Assembly: GCA_903840415.1 (NCBI GenBank)
Contig: CAIMFY010000110.1
Span: forward strand, 1-64,000
DNA: 64,000 nt
Reading direction: 5' to 3'
DNA from: an uncultured Opitutia bacterium
Lineage (GTDB): Bacteria > Verrucomicrobiota > Verrucomicrobiia > Opitutales > Opitutaceae
Part shown: in pieces, positions 62,167 through 64,000 of the stretch
How the letters are laid out: the number at the start of each line of letters is the position of its first letter
Numbering within the stretch: position 1 is the first letter of the stretch
Translations under genes and position numbers: made by a program
Notes under the pieces: generated by a model
What the model was told of the DNA's origin: nothing
Database searches by the model: none
The model's input: only the letters and a program-made list of their open reading frames with translations

Positions 62167-64000
62167 GTGCCACGGAAAACAAAGCCGTCTTCCTCAGTTA
62201 CGCGTCGCAGGACGCGGAGGCGGTGGAGCGCATCGCGGAGGCGCTGCGCGCCGCCGGCATCGAGGTGTGGTTCGACAAGAACGAACTCGTCGGTGGCGAT
62301 GCGTGGGACCAAAAAATCCGCCGACAGATCAAGGAGTGCGCGATCTTCGTGCCGGTGATTTCGGTGAACACCAACGCGCGCGCCGAGGGTTACTTTCGGC
62401 TCGAGTGGAAACTCGCCGTCGATCGTTCGCACCTGATGGCGGACGACGCGCCGTTTTTATTTCCTGTCGTCATTGACGATACCTCCGACGCCGCCGCGCG
62501 CGTGCCGGACAAATTCCGCGAGGTGCAGTGGACGCGCCTCAGTGTGAAAGACACGCCCGAGACGCTCGCGAAGCGTGTGGCAAGACTCCTCGGGCACGGT
62601 CCCGCGACGGAGCCGGAGCGTCTTCGCCCCGCCGAACGCCGCGAGGGCGCAGTGCCGGAGAAACCCCGGCTGGTGGGCCGCTTTGCCAGGGCGACGGCGT
62701 GGTCCGTCGCGGCGCTGATCGCAGGGTTGGTGGCTTATCTGGTCCTCAAACCGCGGCGCAGTCCCGAGGAGATCGCGAAGCTGCTTTCTCAGGTGCAAAC
62801 TATCACCGAGCAGGTGTCGAAGACCACCGGGGAAACGCGACCCGCTTCCAATTTGGCAATTTCCGAGGCGCGCCAGCTCGCGGCCAGCGCGCGGGCCATG
62901 AGCTTGGACAAATACGATTCGACGCCGGAAGACTACGCAGCGGCAGAAGTCATGGTGAAACGCGCGCTCGAACTCGATCCGAACGACGCGGAGATCTGGG
63001 CGCTGTCGTCGCACCTCAATTTTTCATTTGGGTCCCGCGGCTTCGATCATGCGCACTCGCGCGTGGCCGCGACCCGCAGCCAGGCCGAACGCGCGCTGAG
63101 CCTCGACCCCAACTCCCTGGATGGGCTTTACGCCCTCGCCCGCTGGCAGCGCGACAACGACGATCCGGCGATCGCCGAGGCGTCGTTCAAGAAAATCCTC
63201 ACGCGCGAGCCGCTTCATTCTGGAGCGCTCGCCGGTCTCGCGTGGATTTACGATCAAACGGATCGGGTAGATGAATCTGCGGCACTCTACGAGCGGGCCG
63301 CGGCCGCGCCGGGCGGCAACCCCGCGCTGGCGCGTTACACGGAATACCTGCTGTTTTTTCACCACGCGCGGTTCGAGGAGGCGGACCGCTGCATCCGGCA
63401 GTCGGTCGCGGCGCAGCCCTCCGCCAACTCGCAGGCCGGGCTCGCGATGGTGTTGCTCACGTGGAAGGGCGAGGCGGACGAAGCGGCGCACGTGCTCGCC
63501 TCGGGGCCGACTGCAGTGCGGAACGAGCCGCGCACGATTTGGACTACTGCGCTGGTGCAACTTTGCCAGCGCGCGCCCGAGGCGGCGTTGAAAACTCTAA
63601 ATCGTTTTTCGGATGATTACATTCAGGACAACTGGTTTGCCGGGCCGAAGGACTACTGGGTGGGCCGCGCACACGCGCTGACCGGACGCATGGAGGCTGC
63701 GCGCCTCGCGTGGGAATCAGGCCTCGCCGTGCTCGAAGCCCGCCTGAAAGCCGCGCAGCAAAACCGCTCGCTGCACTTGATGCGAGGCGAGCTGCTCGCG
63801 TGGCTGGGCCGGAACGACGAAGCGCTGCGCGAGGCGCGCACGGTGGCCGAGCTGGCGCGCAGCGACCGCGTGGCGTGGTTCAATTCGGAAGCGCGCATCT
63901 ACGCGGTGCTCGGGCGCGCGGACGACGCGCTGCCGCTGCTGGAAAAATTTCGCGCGGCGCCCGTCGGCCAGAACGTCGGCTGGCCGCTCACGGCCGCGCT
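62163..64000 (+). CDS. TIR-transmembrane-TPR protein, C-terminus outside the window (TIR paralogue 7)
   Basis: The frame is open from the ATG at 62163 to the last base (at least 612 residues). The TIR domain has KAVFLSYASQDAEAVERIA, WFDKNELVGGDAWDQKI and FRLEWKLAVDRSH (Glu81). A membrane helix is at about 180-197 (WSVAALIAGLVAYLVL). A short predicted coiled coil follows (SPEEIAKLLSQVQTITEQVS), then helical TPR-type repeats. No TolB_N domain is found in the part seen, unlike the others. The ATGA overlap with paralogue 6 shows coupled translation. The true end cannot be given. Confidence 0.85.
   Translation, partial: MSATENKAVFLSYASQDAEAVERIAEALRAAGIEVWFDKNELVGGDAWDQKIRRQIKECAIFVPVISVNTNARAEGYFRLEWKLAVDRSHLMADDAPFLFPVVIDDTSDAAARVPDKFREVQWTRLSVKDTPETLAKRVARLLGHGPATEPERLRPAERREGAVPEKPRLVGRFARATAWSVAALIAGLVAYLVLKPRRSPEEIAKLLSQVQTITEQVSKTTGETRPASNLAISEARQLAASARAMSLDKYDSTPEDYAAAEVMVKRALELDPNDAEIWALSSHLNFSFGSRGFDHAHSRVAATRSQAERALSLDPNSLDGLYALARWQRDNDDPAIAEASFKKILTREPLHSGALAGLAWIYDQTDRVDESAALYERAAAAPGGNPALARYTEYLLFFHHARFEEADRCIRQSVAAQPSANSQAGLAMVLLTWKGEADEAAHVLASGPTAVRNEPRTIWTTALVQLCQRAPEAALKTLNRFSDDYIQDNWFAGPKDYWVGRAHALTGRMEAARLAWESGLAVLEARLKAAQQNRSLHLMRGELLAWLGRNDEALREARTVAELARSDRVAWFNSEARIYAVLGRADDALPLLEKFRAAPVGQNVGWPLTAA

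Noticed and set aside
47532-64000. Repeated sequences in the TIR array considered as CRISPR or other short arrays
   Set aside because: Repeats are gene-length paralogues separated by whole open frames, with no short repeat-spacer pattern. No CRISPR array or Cas gene is seen in the window.

Overview
The window is GC-rich bacterial chromosome, probably from a member of the Verrucomicrobiota related to Opitutus. That placement is an inference. It rests on the high GC content, the Gram-negative envelope genes (TolC, a TonB-dependent receptor, kdsB, lipoproteins), an HPr with an HPr-kinase-type serine, and the expansion of TIR/TolB_N/TPR proteins.

Region by region. Positions 1-2.3 kb look like the end of a mobile island: an IS3-type transposase tail, a Vsr endonuclease without a methyltransferase, a serine recombinase with two small coupled genes, and a 3' half of a leucine tRNA that looks like an integration junction. 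Positions 3-9.4 kb hold an exported nucleosidase and a tetR-tolC-hlyD-MFS tripartite efflux operon, with a perfect 20-bp palindrome at the tetR start. Positions 9.4-16.2 kb hold gene remnants, exported or coiled-coil proteins of unknown function, and an overlapping trio of minor pseudopilin genes (PilV/W/X-like). Positions 16.3-44 kb are mostly housekeeping and envelope genes: a dicarboxylate symporter, hrpA, a LemA/TPM cluster, CBS protein, dienelactone hydrolase, S1/P1 nuclease, M32 carboxypeptidase, TatD, ptsH, kdsB, carA and a KamA-type radical SAM enzyme. A first TIR/TPR protein lies alone at 17.7-20.1 kb.

At 44.1-46.9 kb a thiamine pyrophosphate (THI-element) riboswitch precedes a TonB-dependent receptor, so this receptor is probably for thiamine or a precursor. 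A strong intrinsic terminator lies just upstream of the riboswitch.

Positions 47-64 kb are the most unusual part. They hold a free-standing cyclic-nucleotide-binding domain protein and six further TIR proteins in two tightly packed tandem blocks. Most have the order TIR, transmembrane helix, TolB_N-like domain, TPR repeats. Between the blocks lie a pRiA4b ORF-3-like gene and a divergent gene for a SLOG-like nucleotide-sensing domain fused to four transmembrane helices. All seven TIR domains keep the glutamate expected of NAD-cleaving TIR enzymes. TIR enzymes that make a nucleotide signal and SLOG proteins that sense it are known partners in Thoeris-type defence. My inference is that this locus is a membrane-receptor version of such a system, with a diversified set of sensors. 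The last TIR gene runs off the window.
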